Below are positions 63,511-64,000 of a stretch of 64,000 nt of DNA, piece by piece. The notes under the pieces are model-generated. The model was not told where the DNA came from. It was given only the letters and a program-made list of their open reading frames with translations, and searched no databases. The DNA comes from Echinarachnius parma (taxonomy: Eukaryota > Echinodermata > Echinoidea > Clypeasteroida > Echinarachniidae): assembly GCA_037951105.1 (NCBI GenBank), contig JBAMJV010003285.1:1-64000 (forward strand), read 5' to 3'. Both the position numbers and the translations under genes were made by a program. Position 1 is the first letter of the stretch. Each line of letters starts with the position of its first letter.

Positions 63511-64000
63511 AATCTGCAATTTTCTTCTTTTCAGATTAAAAAATATATATATAATACAAAATGTCTGTTATAATTTTAGCATGCAGCAACATGATCATGA
63601 GGATCCCCAATACTATTTGAACTTAAATGTTATTGTACACTAGTCACTATGTATTGTTAGCATGCAACATGTGAAATGAAAGTGAACAAAACATAATTTA
63701 AAATATAAATAATTGTGTACATATAGTGTAGTTGACTAGTTGTCACAGAGTCACATAGACCGTCAAAGTGGTTGGAAGATATTTCCTGAACAGCTCAGCA
63801 GGCAACAGTATAATGCTGGTTACAAAGTCATTGTTAGTTGTTAATGAGGGTTCAAGAAACCTAGTGTGATGCTATCCAGTAACGTGTGTCAATGTCCAGT
63901 AATCTTGTCCGTCTCCCTTCGCAATGTTATTCAACTTGGTAAGAATAAGTGAGTCCTCGGGATAAGTGACGTAGCCTGGTCGGACTGATTTTTTTAATTA
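63511..64000. other. Intron 1 of the second tropomyosin-like gene
   Basis: AT-rich, no second exon recognised before the window ends. Confidence 0.4.

Overview
This is a 64 kb piece of animal nuclear DNA: AT-rich, intron-containing and crowded with transposon remnants. Three host genes and the first exon of a fourth could be assembled by hand from splice sites and protein motifs. The genes (JTB, TRMO, tropomyosin), the many small foldback/TIR elements, a tRNA-derived SINE and Kolobok-, hAT-, Harbinger- and pogo-like repeats fit a marine invertebrate, probably a non-vertebrate deuterostome such as an echinoderm. The species assignment is an inference with low confidence.

Layout: (1) 275-2167, a hAT-like element filled with a ~190 bp tandem array, then a small palindromic MITE. 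(2) 4829-8379 (+), a four-exon JTB gene. (3) 8.4-14.7 kb, intergenic DNA with a dense set of MITEs. (4) 15058-19029 (-), a four-exon TRMO gene with a predicted GC-AG intron. (5) 19.7-24.7 kb, MITEs, a 1 kb TIR element carrying a SAP-like mini-ORF, and a LINE fragment. (6) 25.1-42.6 kb, a repeat block dominated by two copies of a composite element built from GACGTC palindrome arrays (25301-30514 and 34249-42609). The second copy holds a 3 kb CR1/L2-type LINE. (7) 43399-56296 (+), an eight-exon tropomyosin-like gene of 247 residues whose introns hold many MITEs. (8) 56.3-63.1 kb, long 3' flank and intergenic DNA. (9) 63104-63223 (+), the first coding exon of a second tropomyosin-like gene that runs off the window.

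The genes do not form a pathway. JTB is a small single-pass membrane protein, TRMO is a tRNA methyltransferase, and tropomyosin is an actin-binding coiled coil.

Two features stand out. First, all three complete genes carry decayed tandem copies of their own exons with adjoining intron sequence, in units of about 130-215 bp. Several copies were later invaded by MITEs. Second, the GACGTC composite appears to have moved as one unit (array + 1.7 kb cargo + array) into two unrelated sites, and one site can be checked against an internal empty-site copy. All coordinates come from reading the sequence by eye; no alignment or database search was run.
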